Source of the DNA: Bacteroidia bacterium
GTDB taxonomy: Bacteria > Bacteroidota > Bacteroidia > Flavobacteriales_D > Cryomorphaceae
DNA length: 64,000 nucleotides
NCBI GenBank assembly: GCA_030427905.1
Contig: JAUICL010000010.1
Span: 1-64,000 of the forward strand
Direction of reading: 5' to 3'
Below, piece by piece: positions 27,790 through 35,834 of the stretch. A model generated the notes under the pieces. That model did no database searches and was not told the origin of the DNA. It worked only from the letters and a program-made list of their open reading frames with translations. Position 1 is the first letter of the stretch. Each line of letters opens with the position of its first letter. Both the position numbers and the translations under genes were made by a program.

Positions 27790-28959
27790 ATGCGGTTCAG
27801 TTTTTTGGTGTTCGCCTTTTTTGTCTCTACGTGCCTATTCAGCGCCAGTTACGAAGCTGTTAAAATCGGTATCCTTAAGCCGCATAACCCGAGTTCCGTA
27901 CAGATTATTCCAGAACAAGGTATTTACGCCCTGGTAGTAGATGGGCAGGTGAAGGCTAAAGTACAGTCTGGTGAGCGAGTGACTTTTATTTCGCGTGGAA
28001 ATTTGGTGGAAGTTCGCCTGAGAAGTGCTGTGTTGGGTAAGTATAAGTCACCACGTCTGGAGGCAATTGAGTCAAATACTTTTATGCGTTTGTACGTCCT
28101 TCAACCAAGGAAAATGGAGCGCGTATACGATGACAATTTATGGGTAAGTTCTTCAGCATCCGGCTTAAAGCTTATAAACCATGTAGATCTGGAAAAGTAT
28201 GTGGCAGGTGTGGTTGAGTCGGAAACGGGAAAGGGCCAAACTGAAGAGTTTTACAAAGTACAAGCCGTCATTTCCAGAACGTATGCACTGAACAATTTGA
28301 GAAAGCACCTTTTCGAAGGATTTAACTTGAATGATCAAGTAGATTGTCAGGTCTACCATGGAAAAGGACGCTGGGAGCCGTTAATATTGGCGGCTGTTGA
28401 AGCCACGCGGGGCAAGGTGTTGGTCGACAGCGAAATGCGAATGATTACGGCAGCCTACCACAGCAATAGTGGGGGCGAGACCGTGAGTAGCGAATCGGTC
28501 TGGTCAGGTGCACTGCCTTACCTCCGGCCGCGACTCGATGAGTTTTCAGTGGGTGGTGATCACTACGCTTGGGAAAAGTCAGTGTCAAAAGAAGCGTGGT
28601 TGACCTATTTGGCTCGAGAATACCAATATGATGTAAGCGATAAGCTGCTACAGACAATGGCTTTGAACTTCGATCAGCCCAACCGTCATATTTACTTCCT
28701 TGATCCAGGATTCGGCATTCCGCTAAAGGAATTGCGAAAAGACTGGCAGCTTAAGTCTACCTATTTTAATATTGAGCCGTTAGGAGCAGACTCAGTTAAA
28801 TTTACGGGCCGAGGCTTTGGACATGGCATTGGTTTGAGTCAAGAGGGAGCTATGCGCATGAGCCGACTCGGATTCTCATATATCGACATTTTGCACTTTT
28901 ACTACAATGACGTCCATGTCATTGATCTCCATGCTATCGAGTTTTTTCAAAGCGATTGA
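27790..28959 (+). CDS. SpoIID/LytB domain protein
   Basis: Exported protein of 389 residues with a signal peptide (1-20). The SpoIID/LytB domain is at about 115-375. It is identified by VDLEKYVAGVVESETG, the alanine-rich EFYKVQAVISRTYAL, YHSNSGGETVSSESVW and the C-terminal GRGFGHGIGLSQEGAM. SpoIID is a lytic transglycosylase acting on stem-free peptidoglycan; Gram-negative members likely remodel the wall in cell division or envelope turnover. Convergent with rplS, separated by a shared hairpin. Confidence 0.92.
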   Translation: MRFSFLVFAFFVSTCLFSASYEAVKIGILKPHNPSSVQIIPEQGIYALVVDGQVKAKVQSGERVTFISRGNLVEVRLRSAVLGKYKSPRLEAIESNTFMRLYVLQPRKMERVYDDNLWVSSSASGLKLINHVDLEKYVAGVVESETGKGQTEEFYKVQAVISRTYALNNLRKHLFEGFNLNDQVDCQVYHGKGRWEPLILAAVEATRGKVLVDSEMRMITAAYHSNSGGETVSSESVWSGALPYLRPRLDEFSVGGDHYAWEKSVSKEAWLTYLAREYQYDVSDKLLQTMALNFDQPNRHIYFLDPGFGIPLKELRKDWQLKSTYFNIEPLGADSVKFTGRGFGHGIGLSQEGAMRMSRLGFSYIDILHFYYNDVHVIDLHAIEFFQSD

Positions 28960-28999
28960 GAAGGTTGAGAAGCTGAGAAGAAGTCCTAAAAAGTGCTCA

Positions 29000-29031
29000 T
29001 AAAAAAGCCCTTGACAAATATCAAAGGCTTC
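29000..29031 (-). terminator. Terminator of rplS (also faces the SpoIID gene)
   Basis: On the minus strand AAGCCTTTGA pairs with TCAAGGGCTT (one mismatch) and six T follow. The hairpin sits in the 93-nt gap between convergent genes and may stop both. Confidence 0.75.
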
Positions 29032-29052
29032 TCAATTACACTTATTGTACAA

Positions 29053-29409
29053 TTACTTCTTAACGTATCTTTTCTCTTTGATACGAGCTGCTTTTCCTTT
29101 CAATTCTCTCAAGTAGAAAATACGTGCTCTACGCACTTTACCTGACTTATTCACTTCGATTTTATCGATAAAAGGTGAATGAACTGGGATAATTCGCTCT
29201 ACGCCAATTCCGCTTGACATTTTGCGGATAGTGAAGGTTTCAGTGGTACCAGTTCCGCGGCGTTGAATTACAACCCCCTGGAATTGCTGGATACGTTCCT
29301 TGTTTCCTTCTTTAATCTTATAGTGAACTGTAATCGTATCTCCTGCGTGAAAATCAGGTCGTTCTACAGTTTCGTTCAATTGTTCTGTTATTTCTCTTAG
29401 AATATCCAT
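29053..29409 (-). CDS. rplS: 50S ribosomal protein L19
   Basis: 118 residues, the normal length; bL19 lies at the 30S-50S interface. Recognisable segments are [32 protein letters not shown] and [18 protein letters not shown]. Unusually for this phylum it has a good Shine-Dalgarno-like AAGGAG ending four bases before the ATG. It lies 85 nt downstream of trmD on the same strand, the conserved trmD-rplS order. A weak AT-rich inverted repeat (TATATG...CATATA) sits in that gap. Confidence 0.97.
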   Translation of the reverse strand: MDILREITEQLNETVERPDFHAGDTITVHYKIKEGNKERIQQFQGVVIQRRGTGTTETFTIRKMSSGIGVERIIPVHSPFIDKIEVNKSGKVRRARIFYLRELKGKAARIKEKRYVKK

Positions 29410-29494
29410 GGCGCTCCTTATAGATGTGCTCTCAAATTTCGGGCTGCAATATTACGAAGATTATATGATAAATCACATATAGTTGGTGAGATAT

Positions 29495-30193
29495 TTATTC
29501 ATCGTGATTTTGGTTAAATTTTTCCCAAAGGTCTGGTCTTCTGATTCGAGTTCTTTCCATGGCTTGTTCCATGCGCCAAAGCTCTATTGCCTTAAGGTTG
29601 CCAGATGTTAGGATTTCTGGAACTTCCCACCCGTTTATTTCTGGGGGACGGGTGTATACCGGGGGCGCTAAAAGATCGTCCTGAAAAGAGTCGGTCAGGG
29701 CAGAAGTCTCATCGTTCAATACACCTGGCACCAGTCTTATGACTGCATCAGCTACCACTGCAGCGGCCAGCTCACCACCACTCAATACGTAGTCTCCAAT
29801 CGATATTTCTTTGGTAATAATGTGTTGTCTAATGCGTTCATCCACCCCTTTATAGTGCCCGCAGAGAATGATGATGTTTTCCTTCAGTGAAAGCGCGTTG
29901 GCCATGGTTTGGTTAAAGGTTTCTCCATCGGGCGTCATATAGATCAGCTCATCGTATTGACGATCTTGCTGCAGCGATTCAATACACCGTAGAATAGGTT
30001 CTACAGCCATCACCATGCCGGCACCACCCCCATAGGCGTAATCATCTATGGTGCGACTTTTACTTGTACTGTAGTCTCGTAGGTCGTGAACTTCTACAGA
30101 AACATGCCCTTTGGTTTGCGCGCGCTTTACTATGCTGTCGTTCAGAGGGCTGTGAAGAAGGCTGGGAAGTGCTGTAATAATGTCTATCCGCAT
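29495..30193 (-). CDS. trmD: tRNA (guanosine(37)-N1)-methyltransferase
   Basis: SPOUT-class knotted methyltransferase of 232 residues that makes m1G37 next to the anticodon and prevents +1 frameshifting. Motifs: the N-terminal [27 protein letters not shown], the knot region [12 protein letters not shown] and [16 protein letters not shown], then VPGVL. It is upstream of rplS, as in many bacteria. A TACCTTTG element on the minus strand at 30274-30281 could be its promoter. Confidence 0.96.
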   Translation of the reverse strand: MRIDIITALPSLLHSPLNDSIVKRAQTKGHVSVEVHDLRDYSTSKSRTIDDYAYGGGAGMVMAVEPILRCIESLQQDRQYDELIYMTPDGETFNQTMANALSLKENIIILCGHYKGVDERIRQHIITKEISIGDYVLSGGELAAAVVADAVIRLVPGVLNDETSALTDSFQDDLLAPPVYTRPPEINGWEVPEILTSGNLKAIELWRMEQAMERTRIRRPDLWEKFNQNHDE

Positions 30194-30260
30194 ATGCTGT
30201 TAATAAGCTGGGAGAAGTGCGAAAAATTGCCTTTTTTCGTGGTTCGCCGTATTTAGGTAC

Positions 30261-30268
30261 TATATTTG
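30261..30268 (+). promoter_or_regulatory. -7 element for the TPR gene at 30298
   Basis: TATATTTG matches TAnnTTTG exactly; the leader would be about 25 nt. It lies 5 nt from an opposing element at 30274-30281. Confidence 0.5.
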
Positions 30269-30273
30269 GAAGA

Positions 30274-30281
30274 CAAAGGTA
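30274..30281 (-). promoter_or_regulatory. Possible -7 element for trmD
   Basis: Reads TACCTTTG on the minus strand, an exact TAnnTTTG match, about 80 nt upstream of the trmD start and facing the plus-strand element at 30261-30268. Confidence 0.4.
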
Positions 30282-30297
30282 AATCAAACCGTACAAC

Positions 30298-31029
30298 ATG
30301 AAATTATTAATTAAAATCTCATTCGCTGCCGGTCTTGTACTGGCATCTATTTATTCGAAAGCCCAGGAAGATTTCGACGATCTCCGCGTTCTCTATATGG
30401 ATGAAAAATATGAGAAACTGATTAGTAAAGCAGAAAGATATGCAGATGATGATGATTTGCGTAAGAGCCCTGAGCCATATCTCTATCTCTCTAAGGCTTA
30501 TTATGAGATCAGTCAACTCGAAGAATACAACGAAAAATATCCGCCAGAAAAGGCATTTAGAAATGCCTTGAAATGGGCCGCAAAGTATCGTAGAAAAGAT
30601 CCGGAGGGAGCTTTGTTCGAAGAAAATGATCTGTACTTCACAGAACTCAAAAAGTCAGCAATTACCGAAGCGGGGGGCTTGATGTCGGATCAAAAGTACT
30701 CAAGAGCAAAAAGGTACTATGATTCGATATGTGATTTCGACCCAGAAGATGCTGGAGCATGGATGATGCTCGGGTACTGTAAAGTGGAAATGCGTAATGT
30801 TAGAGAAGCCGACATGGACTTCAAAGAAGCGGGAAAAGTGCTTCATACAAGAGATATGGCATCTCTAAATAGCACTGAGCGCAAACTGCTGAGAGAAGGA
30901 GTTTTGACTTACTCTGATTATCTTGTAGAACAAGGAAAGAAAGACTCAGCTAGAACGACACTCGACCTGGCCAAGCCAACGCTAGAAGGAGATGCTGAGT
31001 TTATGATGTACTATAACAAATTGAACTAG
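30298..31029 (+). CDS. Exported TPR-like protein
   Basis: 243 residues with a signal peptide (1-22, ending YSKAQ) and helical tetratricopeptide-like repeats. The repeats include YLYLSKAYYEISQL and a CDFDPEDAGAWMMLGYCKVEM unit. No enzyme motif. Probably a periplasmic or outer-membrane scaffold; role unknown. It has its own promoter and terminator, and a WG-repeat protein follows in the same orientation. Confidence 0.85.
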   Translation: MKLLIKISFAAGLVLASIYSKAQEDFDDLRVLYMDEKYEKLISKAERYADDDDLRKSPEPYLYLSKAYYEISQLEEYNEKYPPEKAFRNALKWAAKYRRKDPEGALFEENDLYFTELKKSAITEAGGLMSDQKYSRAKRYYDSICDFDPEDAGAWMMLGYCKVEMRNVREADMDFKEAGKVLHTRDMASLNSTERKLLREGVLTYSDYLVEQGKKDSARTTLDLAKPTLEGDAEFMMYYNKLN

Positions 31030-31049
31030 TATATTTGCATTCAATATTC

Positions 31050-31073
31050 AAAGGAGCTTAGGCTCCTTTTTTT
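31050..31073 (+). terminator. Intrinsic terminator after the TPR gene
   Basis: AAAGGAGC pairs with GCTCCTTT around a TTAG loop, followed by seven T. A TATATTTG at 31030-31037 sits just before it over the stop codon and is probably a chance match. Confidence 0.85.
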
Positions 31074-31092
31074 GTGCCCAATAGTGTAGTGT

Positions 31093-33213
31093 ATGTCTGG
31101 AAAAAGATTGAGTCTTGCTCTTATAGCCGTTTTTCTGATGAGCTTTAGTATAAAGCCTTCGGGGAAATTAGTGAAGGCATTTAGCGCGCTTCAGATCTAC
31201 AATTACTTTGCAGCCAAAGACTTGTTCGAAAAGTCGATGAAGAAAGATTCAGTGGCCGCTTCATATGGGTTGAGCTTGATTTATGGTCGAGATGATAATC
31301 CTTTTCACAACTTGGATTCTGCATTTAAATTCATTGGCATATCGGAGCAACTCTTTCCAAAACTGGATGAGAAAAAGCGTGATGATTATGCTAGTTTATC
31401 TGTAGATTCTGCTTCAATCGTCGTTCAGCGCGAGGCGATCGACTCGGTCATGTTTCAGGAAGTGTTGTCGCAACCTTCTATTTTGGCGTGGGAAGCGTAC
31501 CATTCAGCTCACAAGACCCCCTATTATCGAGAGCTCGCCTTGGTTTACCGAGATTCACTAGCATTTAAGGCTGCACTCGACACCAATACGTCTGCGTCTT
31601 TCAAGCAGTTTTTGGATCAATATCCCGATGCGAACCAATATCCTGAAGCGATCGAACTCTATGAGTGGCTGCTTTTTGAAGAAGTGGTGGGACCAGGTGA
31701 AGTTGAAAATTACCAGACATTTATAAATCAGTACCCAGACAATCCGCATATCGATCGAGCACAGGAAGAGCTATACGATAAGTATACGGCAGATGGTCGG
31801 ATAGAGTCATACTTAGAATTTGTTCGCGAGAATGCGAGTAGTCCCTATGTTGGTCGTGCTTGGAAACAGGTGTTCGCATTGGAAATAGACCAGCTCACAG
31901 CTAGTACTTTGGCGGCTTTTAGTCTGAGATATCCGGATTACCCGTTTATGGACGAGCTAAAAGCTGAGTTTGAAGCAACTGTTACGCGGTATTATCCTAT
32001 AGAGGTCAGTGGTTCGTGGGGATTTATGACCGAAGCCGGTGAAATTGCCATTCCGCCGGTTTATGATTGGGTAGAGCAGTACGCTGAAAACTTGGCGCTG
32101 GTAGGAGTAGGTGATGAGGTAAAGTACATCAATAAGAATGGTGCAGTTATCGCTGATTTAGGTTTGACCGATGGAAGTCGTTTTCAGAAGGGCCACGCCA
32201 TTGTTGAGAAAGGTGAGTTCTGGGGAATCATAGACCGATTTGGCCAATGGACCGTGGAGCCCCAATACGAAGAACTTGGAGAATATGGCTCGGGAAAGTA
32301 CTACGCTCACAACGGCACGGCCTACGGATACATTGATGCCAGCGGAAATATTGCTATTCCCTTTGTGTACGACAACGCCGCAGATTTTAATGGTGGATTT
32401 GCTGTGGTAGAGCGAAATGGCTTTTTCGGAGTGATAGATTCACTGGGCAACCCAGCGTCGGAGTTTAAGTATGATTGGGTGGAACAACCAAATTTTGAAT
32501 CATTGCCATCTAGAACGCGACGTGGTCAGAAATTTGGACTTATCGATGAGAATGGGACTTTGGCAGATAGCCTGTTCGATCGGTTGGGCGATTTTAACGA
32601 AGGACTAGCTTTTGCCGCTTTTGGTAAAAAGTACGGGTTTATCAATACAAAAGCCGATACCGTAATTCCTTTCAAATACGAGTACAGTGATATCGCTTTC
32701 AAGGAATCTAAGTTTGTCAATGGACACGCAAAGGTATTTCAGAAAGAAGGCGTTGGAATTATCGATACGACGGGTGAAAAGGTTTTTCCCGCCATATTTC
32801 AGGACGTGGGCGTTTTCGACTCTACCTTGACAGCAGTGAAGAAGCGCGGAAAGTGGGGATATGCCAATTCAGAAGTAAAGCTCCTCATAGATTACCAATA
32901 TGAGAAGGTAGGTGATTTTCGCGATACTACGGCCATTGTGGTCCTGAACGGAAACTATGGCGTGATAGGTCTGACTGGTGAGTATATTCTTCAGCCGGAG
33001 TATCAATTAGTTGAACGGCTCGGGTCATCATTTTTGGTGAAAGACTCATTGGTTATGTTGCTCAATACCCGGGGCGATACCTTGGTGAGTCCAGCTTATG
33101 TAGAAAGTGAAGTATTAGATCACCGCATTATCAAACTTCAGAGCGAAGATGGCCGATGGGACTATTACGATTACCAGGCAAGTCGATTCATTTGGCGCTC
33201 AAAAAATGACTGA
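31093..33213 (+). CDS. WG-repeat protein with helical N-terminal domain
   Basis: 706 residues. An N-terminal signal-like segment (about 1-22) is followed by a helical, TPR-like region (about 25-300). Then come eight or so WG repeats (about 305-690), each near 45-50 residues, around a core like WGFMTEAGEIAIPPVYDWV, WGIIDRFGQWTVEPQYEEL or YGYIDASGNIAIPFVYDNA. WG repeats form beta-structured protein-binding surfaces, and such proteins are abundant in Bacteroidota with unknown partners. Probably exported to the periplasm. Confidence 0.9.
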   Translation: MSGKRLSLALIAVFLMSFSIKPSGKLVKAFSALQIYNYFAAKDLFEKSMKKDSVAASYGLSLIYGRDDNPFHNLDSAFKFIGISEQLFPKLDEKKRDDYASLSVDSASIVVQREAIDSVMFQEVLSQPSILAWEAYHSAHKTPYYRELALVYRDSLAFKAALDTNTSASFKQFLDQYPDANQYPEAIELYEWLLFEEVVGPGEVENYQTFINQYPDNPHIDRAQEELYDKYTADGRIESYLEFVRENASSPYVGRAWKQVFALEIDQLTASTLAAFSLRYPDYPFMDELKAEFEATVTRYYPIEVSGSWGFMTEAGEIAIPPVYDWVEQYAENLALVGVGDEVKYINKNGAVIADLGLTDGSRFQKGHAIVEKGEFWGIIDRFGQWTVEPQYEELGEYGSGKYYAHNGTAYGYIDASGNIAIPFVYDNAADFNGGFAVVERNGFFGVIDSLGNPASEFKYDWVEQPNFESLPSRTRRGQKFGLIDENGTLADSLFDRLGDFNEGLAFAAFGKKYGFINTKADTVIPFKYEYSDIAFKESKFVNGHAKVFQKEGVGIIDTTGEKVFPAIFQDVGVFDSTLTAVKKRGKWGYANSEVKLLIDYQYEKVGDFRDTTAIVVLNGNYGVIGLTGEYILQPEYQLVERLGSSFLVKDSLVMLLNTRGDTLVSPAYVESEVLDHRIIKLQSEDGRWDYYDYQASRFIWRSKND

Positions 33214-33228
33214 GCAAATAAAGTATCG

Positions 33229-33236
33229 TAGCTTTG
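33229..33236 (+). promoter_or_regulatory. -7 element before the PLP decarboxylase gene
   Basis: TAGCTTTG is an exact TAnnTTTG match, 30 nt before the ATG. Confidence 0.5.
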
Positions 33237-33266
33237 TACGCGAAAATTTGCATTCAACCTTAAGGA

Positions 33267-34697
33267 ATGGAATTGAATCAGGAGGGAAAAGTGCTCCAGG
33301 ATATATTTGAATTAATCCAAGATTGGGTTAAAGAAGGCCGTAACCCGGAGGCTAAAGTGATCGATTACCACAAACCAGAAGAATTGAGAGAGAAGCTCAA
33401 TTTGGGTTTAGGAAGTGAAGGCTCTGACGGCGAGATGCTCGTCCAAGTAAGAGAGTATCTGAAATACGCCGTACGAACCAATCACTCGTCATACCTGAAT
33501 CAACTTTTTGGAGGGTTCAACTTCCCAGCATTTATAGGTGAAGTGATCACATCGCTCACCAATACTTCGATGTATACCTATGAAGTAGCTCCGGTAGCTA
33601 CGCTCATGGAAAAGGAAATCATCCAAAAAATGATCTCTTACACTGGGTGGAAAACAGGTGAAGGTGCTTTGATGACAGGCGGAAGCAATACCAATCTGGT
33701 AGCCATGTTGGTTGCGCGGAATACTAAGTTTCCAGAAGCTAAGCTCGAAGGTTTGAGTGCTTTGCCCAAACTCGCCATTTTCGTTTCGGAAAGGAGTCAT
33801 TTTTCCATGCTCAAAGGGGCGAATACTATTGGTGTTGGTCAAAATGGCGTATTCAAAGTGGCACTGGATGCAAATGGGAGAATGCGCGGTGATGCTCTGG
33901 AAAACGCCATTCAAAAAGCGCTTTCAGAAGGATTTACACCCTTGATGATTTGTTGCACATCGGGAACGACCGAAACTGGTTCATTCGATGCTATAGATGA
34001 AGCAGCCGACGTAGCTCAAAGGCACAATATTTGGCTTCACGTGGATGGAAGCTGGGGAGGGAGTGCAATTCTCAGTGCAAAAAGGCAATATTTGTTTGAT
34101 GGGCTTGATCGAGCTGATTCGTTCTCGTGGAACCCTCACAAGTTGATGAATATTCCTTTGGTCTGTTCGGCACTCTTGATCAAGAGCGAAGGCACTATGG
34201 GAGAGTCGATTCGCACACACGCTGCCGATTACATTTACCACGAAAACGATACGTCTGAGTATGATTTTGGGCCAAACTCTCTCCAATGTGGTAGAAGAGT
34301 AGATTCTTTAAAACTCTGGCTAGCTTGGAAATACTTTGGCGACAATGGCTATGCGAGTCGTATTGAACACTTGTTCGATTTGGCCAGTCGAGCTACTCAG
34401 ATTGTTGAAGAGTCTCCTGAATTGGAACTCATGTTCACTACAGAATCGCTCAATGTGAATTTCCGTTTCATCACGCCTGAAGGAATTGACTCCGATCGTT
34501 TCAATGAATCTTTGCGCTACCGCCTTCTCAAGAATGGTAAGGCGATGGTCAACTATTGCCGTCTGGATTCTGGCTTGAGTATTCGATTGATTTTGCTCAA
34601 TCCCGATCTCACTTCTGCCGATATAAAACAGTTTTTTAATCTATTTATCGAGGAAGGAAAGGCGCTTCTAAAAGAGCATCGCTCACTGACGGCATAG
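33267..34697 (+). CDS. Group II pyridoxal-phosphate-dependent decarboxylase (glutamate/aromatic type)
   Basis: 476 residues of the fold-type I PLP family (PF00282). The cofactor lysine is in SFSWNPHKLMNIP at about 291-303, the PLP-contacting Asp in WLHVDGSWGGS, and the phosphate-binding region in LMTGGSNTN. This family includes glutamate, sulfinoalanine and aromatic-L-amino-acid decarboxylases; the substrate cannot be decided by eye. It starts with its own -7 element and has a Dps gene 100 nt downstream with a separate promoter. Confidence 0.88.
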   Translation: MELNQEGKVLQDIFELIQDWVKEGRNPEAKVIDYHKPEELREKLNLGLGSEGSDGEMLVQVREYLKYAVRTNHSSYLNQLFGGFNFPAFIGEVITSLTNTSMYTYEVAPVATLMEKEIIQKMISYTGWKTGEGALMTGGSNTNLVAMLVARNTKFPEAKLEGLSALPKLAIFVSERSHFSMLKGANTIGVGQNGVFKVALDANGRMRGDALENAIQKALSEGFTPLMICCTSGTTETGSFDAIDEAADVAQRHNIWLHVDGSWGGSAILSAKRQYLFDGLDRADSFSWNPHKLMNIPLVCSALLIKSEGTMGESIRTHAADYIYHENDTSEYDFGPNSLQCGRRVDSLKLWLAWKYFGDNGYASRIEHLFDLASRATQIVEESPELELMFTTESLNVNFRFITPEGIDSDRFNESLRYRLLKNGKAMVNYCRLDSGLSIRLILLNPDLTSADIKQFFNLFIEEGKALLKEHRSLTA

Positions 34698-34757
34698 CCA
34701 TCATTTTTTCCAAATTTAAGATAGGGTACTTCTATCTGTTTTCTCGCTCTTGGGCTG

Positions 34758-34765
34758 TATCTTTG
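34758..34765 (+). promoter_or_regulatory. -7 element before dps
   Basis: TATCTTTG is an exact TAnnTTTG match, 32 nt before the ATG at 34798. Confidence 0.5.
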
Positions 34766-34797
34766 AAGTATCAACCTTTGATAAAAAAAACAGAGTT

Positions 34798-35292
34798 ATG
34801 GAAAATCAAGTTAAAGAGAAAACATTCGATAAATTGGGCTTCAATCAAGAGGAAGCTGGAGAAATTGTAGGGGCTTTAAACCTGCTTTTGGCTAACTACG
34901 CTATTGTTTACCAAAAGATCAGAAACTACCACTGGAATGTAGTAGGGGATGATTTCTTTGAAATTCACGAAAAGCTCGAAGAAGAGTACACTGCCGCTTC
35001 TGAAGCGATTGATCAAATTGCAGAGCGCGTGCGCATTCTAGGGTTCAGACCACTGAGCACTTACGCCGAATTCTTGGAGCATGCCGACATTGAAGAACCA
35101 AAAGGCGCTGTGAAATCAAGTGACATGATGCCCGATGTGGTCAGCGATTTTCAAACCCTTCTTTCTTTTATGATCGATGTAGCCGATGTGGCTACCGAGT
35201 TTGGCGACTTGGGTACCGAAACATTGATGAGATCAATGGTAACCGATCTCGAAAAGAAAAATTGGATGTATTCTGCTTACCTCCAGGGATAA
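34798..35292 (+). CDS. dps: Dps-family ferritin-like DNA-protection protein
   Basis: 164 residues; a four-helix ferritin-like dodecamer subunit that oxidises and stores iron and shields DNA. The first-helix ferroxidase motif NYHWNVVGDDFFEIHEKLEEEY (His, Asp, Glu) is visible at about 42-63, followed by the ASEAIDQIAERVRILG helix. Start taken as ATG 34798 (MENQVKEK); the reading frame extends upstream to 34750 but that lies over the promoter. Followed by a 540-nt non-coding region with two RNA-like elements. Confidence 0.93.
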   Translation: MENQVKEKTFDKLGFNQEEAGEIVGALNLLLANYAIVYQKIRNYHWNVVGDDFFEIHEKLEEEYTAASEAIDQIAERVRILGFRPLSTYAEFLEHADIEEPKGAVKSSDMMPDVVSDFQTLLSFMIDVADVATEFGDLGTETLMRSMVTDLEKKNWMYSAYLQG

Positions 35293-35379
35293 AAGTTTCC
35301 CTTTGTTGAAAAACTTTCATTAAAAAGGCTTGACTTTTTGTGAAAAACTACATGTTTTTTGATGCCTAAATTCGTAATA

Positions 35380-35567
35380 CGCTGATAATCAGCGGTTAGT
35401 TTTCGACGATGAAAAGTCAATAAGTCTTGTTTCCAAAGGTCTTTTGGTATGAAAGTTGAAGTATACTTGTAATGTAAGCATCTTATTTCATTATGTGTCG
35501 TTCGACACGATTGGAACAAAATGATTGGTTAAACAGAAAACCCGCCAAACGAGGCGGGTTTTTTGTT
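35380..35567 (+). ncRNA. Candidate small RNA, element A
   Basis: Proposed order: hairpin CGCTGA-TAA-TCAGCG (35380-35394); hairpin TTTTC-GACGAT-GAAAA (35400-35415); a hairpin around CCAAAG...TTTTGG; conserved block GTAAGCATCTTATTTCATT (35474-35492); variable hairpin GTGTC-GTTC-GACAC (35495-35508); GATTGG (35509-35514) and GATTGGTT (35523-35530); terminator (35537-35567). A TAAATTCG at 35367-35374, one mismatch from the -7 consensus, would give a start near 35380. The 5' boundary is an estimate. I do not recognise the family. Confidence 0.65.
35537..35567 (+). terminator. Terminator of element A
   Basis: AAAACCCGCC pairs with GGCGGGTTTT around loop AAACGA, followed by TTGTTTTT. Confidence 0.9.
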
Positions 35568-35641
35568 TTTAAGAAAGGGGGGGAGAATTTAATGTTGATT
35601 GTATATAGTATGAGAATTGCGTCAGCGTGAAAATTTTAAGA

Positions 35642-35810
35642 TTCTTTCGCATTGCGAAGGAAAATTCAAAAAAAATCACAAAGCGTGAAACTTAAAACGT
35701 TTATTCCCGTTTAAGGGAGTGTAAGCATCTTATTTCATTCAGAACTGGTTATTCTGATTGGTTAAAATGATTGGTTGAAAAAGCCCCGCAAACGAGCGGG
35801 GCTTTTTTTT
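35642..35810 (+). ncRNA. Candidate small RNA, element B
   Basis: Same order as A: strong hairpin TTCTTTCGC-ATT-GCGAAGGAA (35642-35662); a TCCC-GTTTAA-GGGA hairpin; the same 19-base block GTAAGCATCTTATTTCATT (35721-35739); variable hairpin CAGAA-loop-TTCTG (35740-35756); two GATTGGTT boxes (35756-35763, 35769-35776); terminator (35779-35810). Block-to-second-box spacing is 29 nt, against 30 in A, although the hairpin between them differs in sequence. The 5' boundary is an estimate. Confidence 0.65.
35779..35810 (+). terminator. Terminator of element B
   Basis: AAAAGCCCCGC pairs with GCGGGGCTTTT around loop AAACGA, the same loop as in element A though the stem differs; at least eight T follow. 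Confidence 0.92.
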
Positions 35811-35834
35811 ATACTTCAATATGTTGTTTCAATC

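Larger units (their letters stand above)
35293..35834. other. 542-nt gene-free region with two tandem RNA-like elements
   Basis: No credible coding frame on either strand. It holds elements A and B of the repeated small-RNA-like family, each ending in a strong terminator. Between them (35571-35641) is a purine-rich stretch and an AT-rich segment (TTGATTGTATATAG) that could hold a promoter for B. Confidence 0.75.

Noticed and set aside
31030-31037. TATATTTG over the stop codon as a promoter
   Set aside because: A strong terminator follows within 15 nt, so no useful transcript would result; likely a chance match.
35293-35834. Integron attC-like sites or a mobile element in the non-coding region
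   Set aside because: No integrase, no target-site duplication and no attC core; each unit ends in a T-rich terminator, which fits transcripts better.
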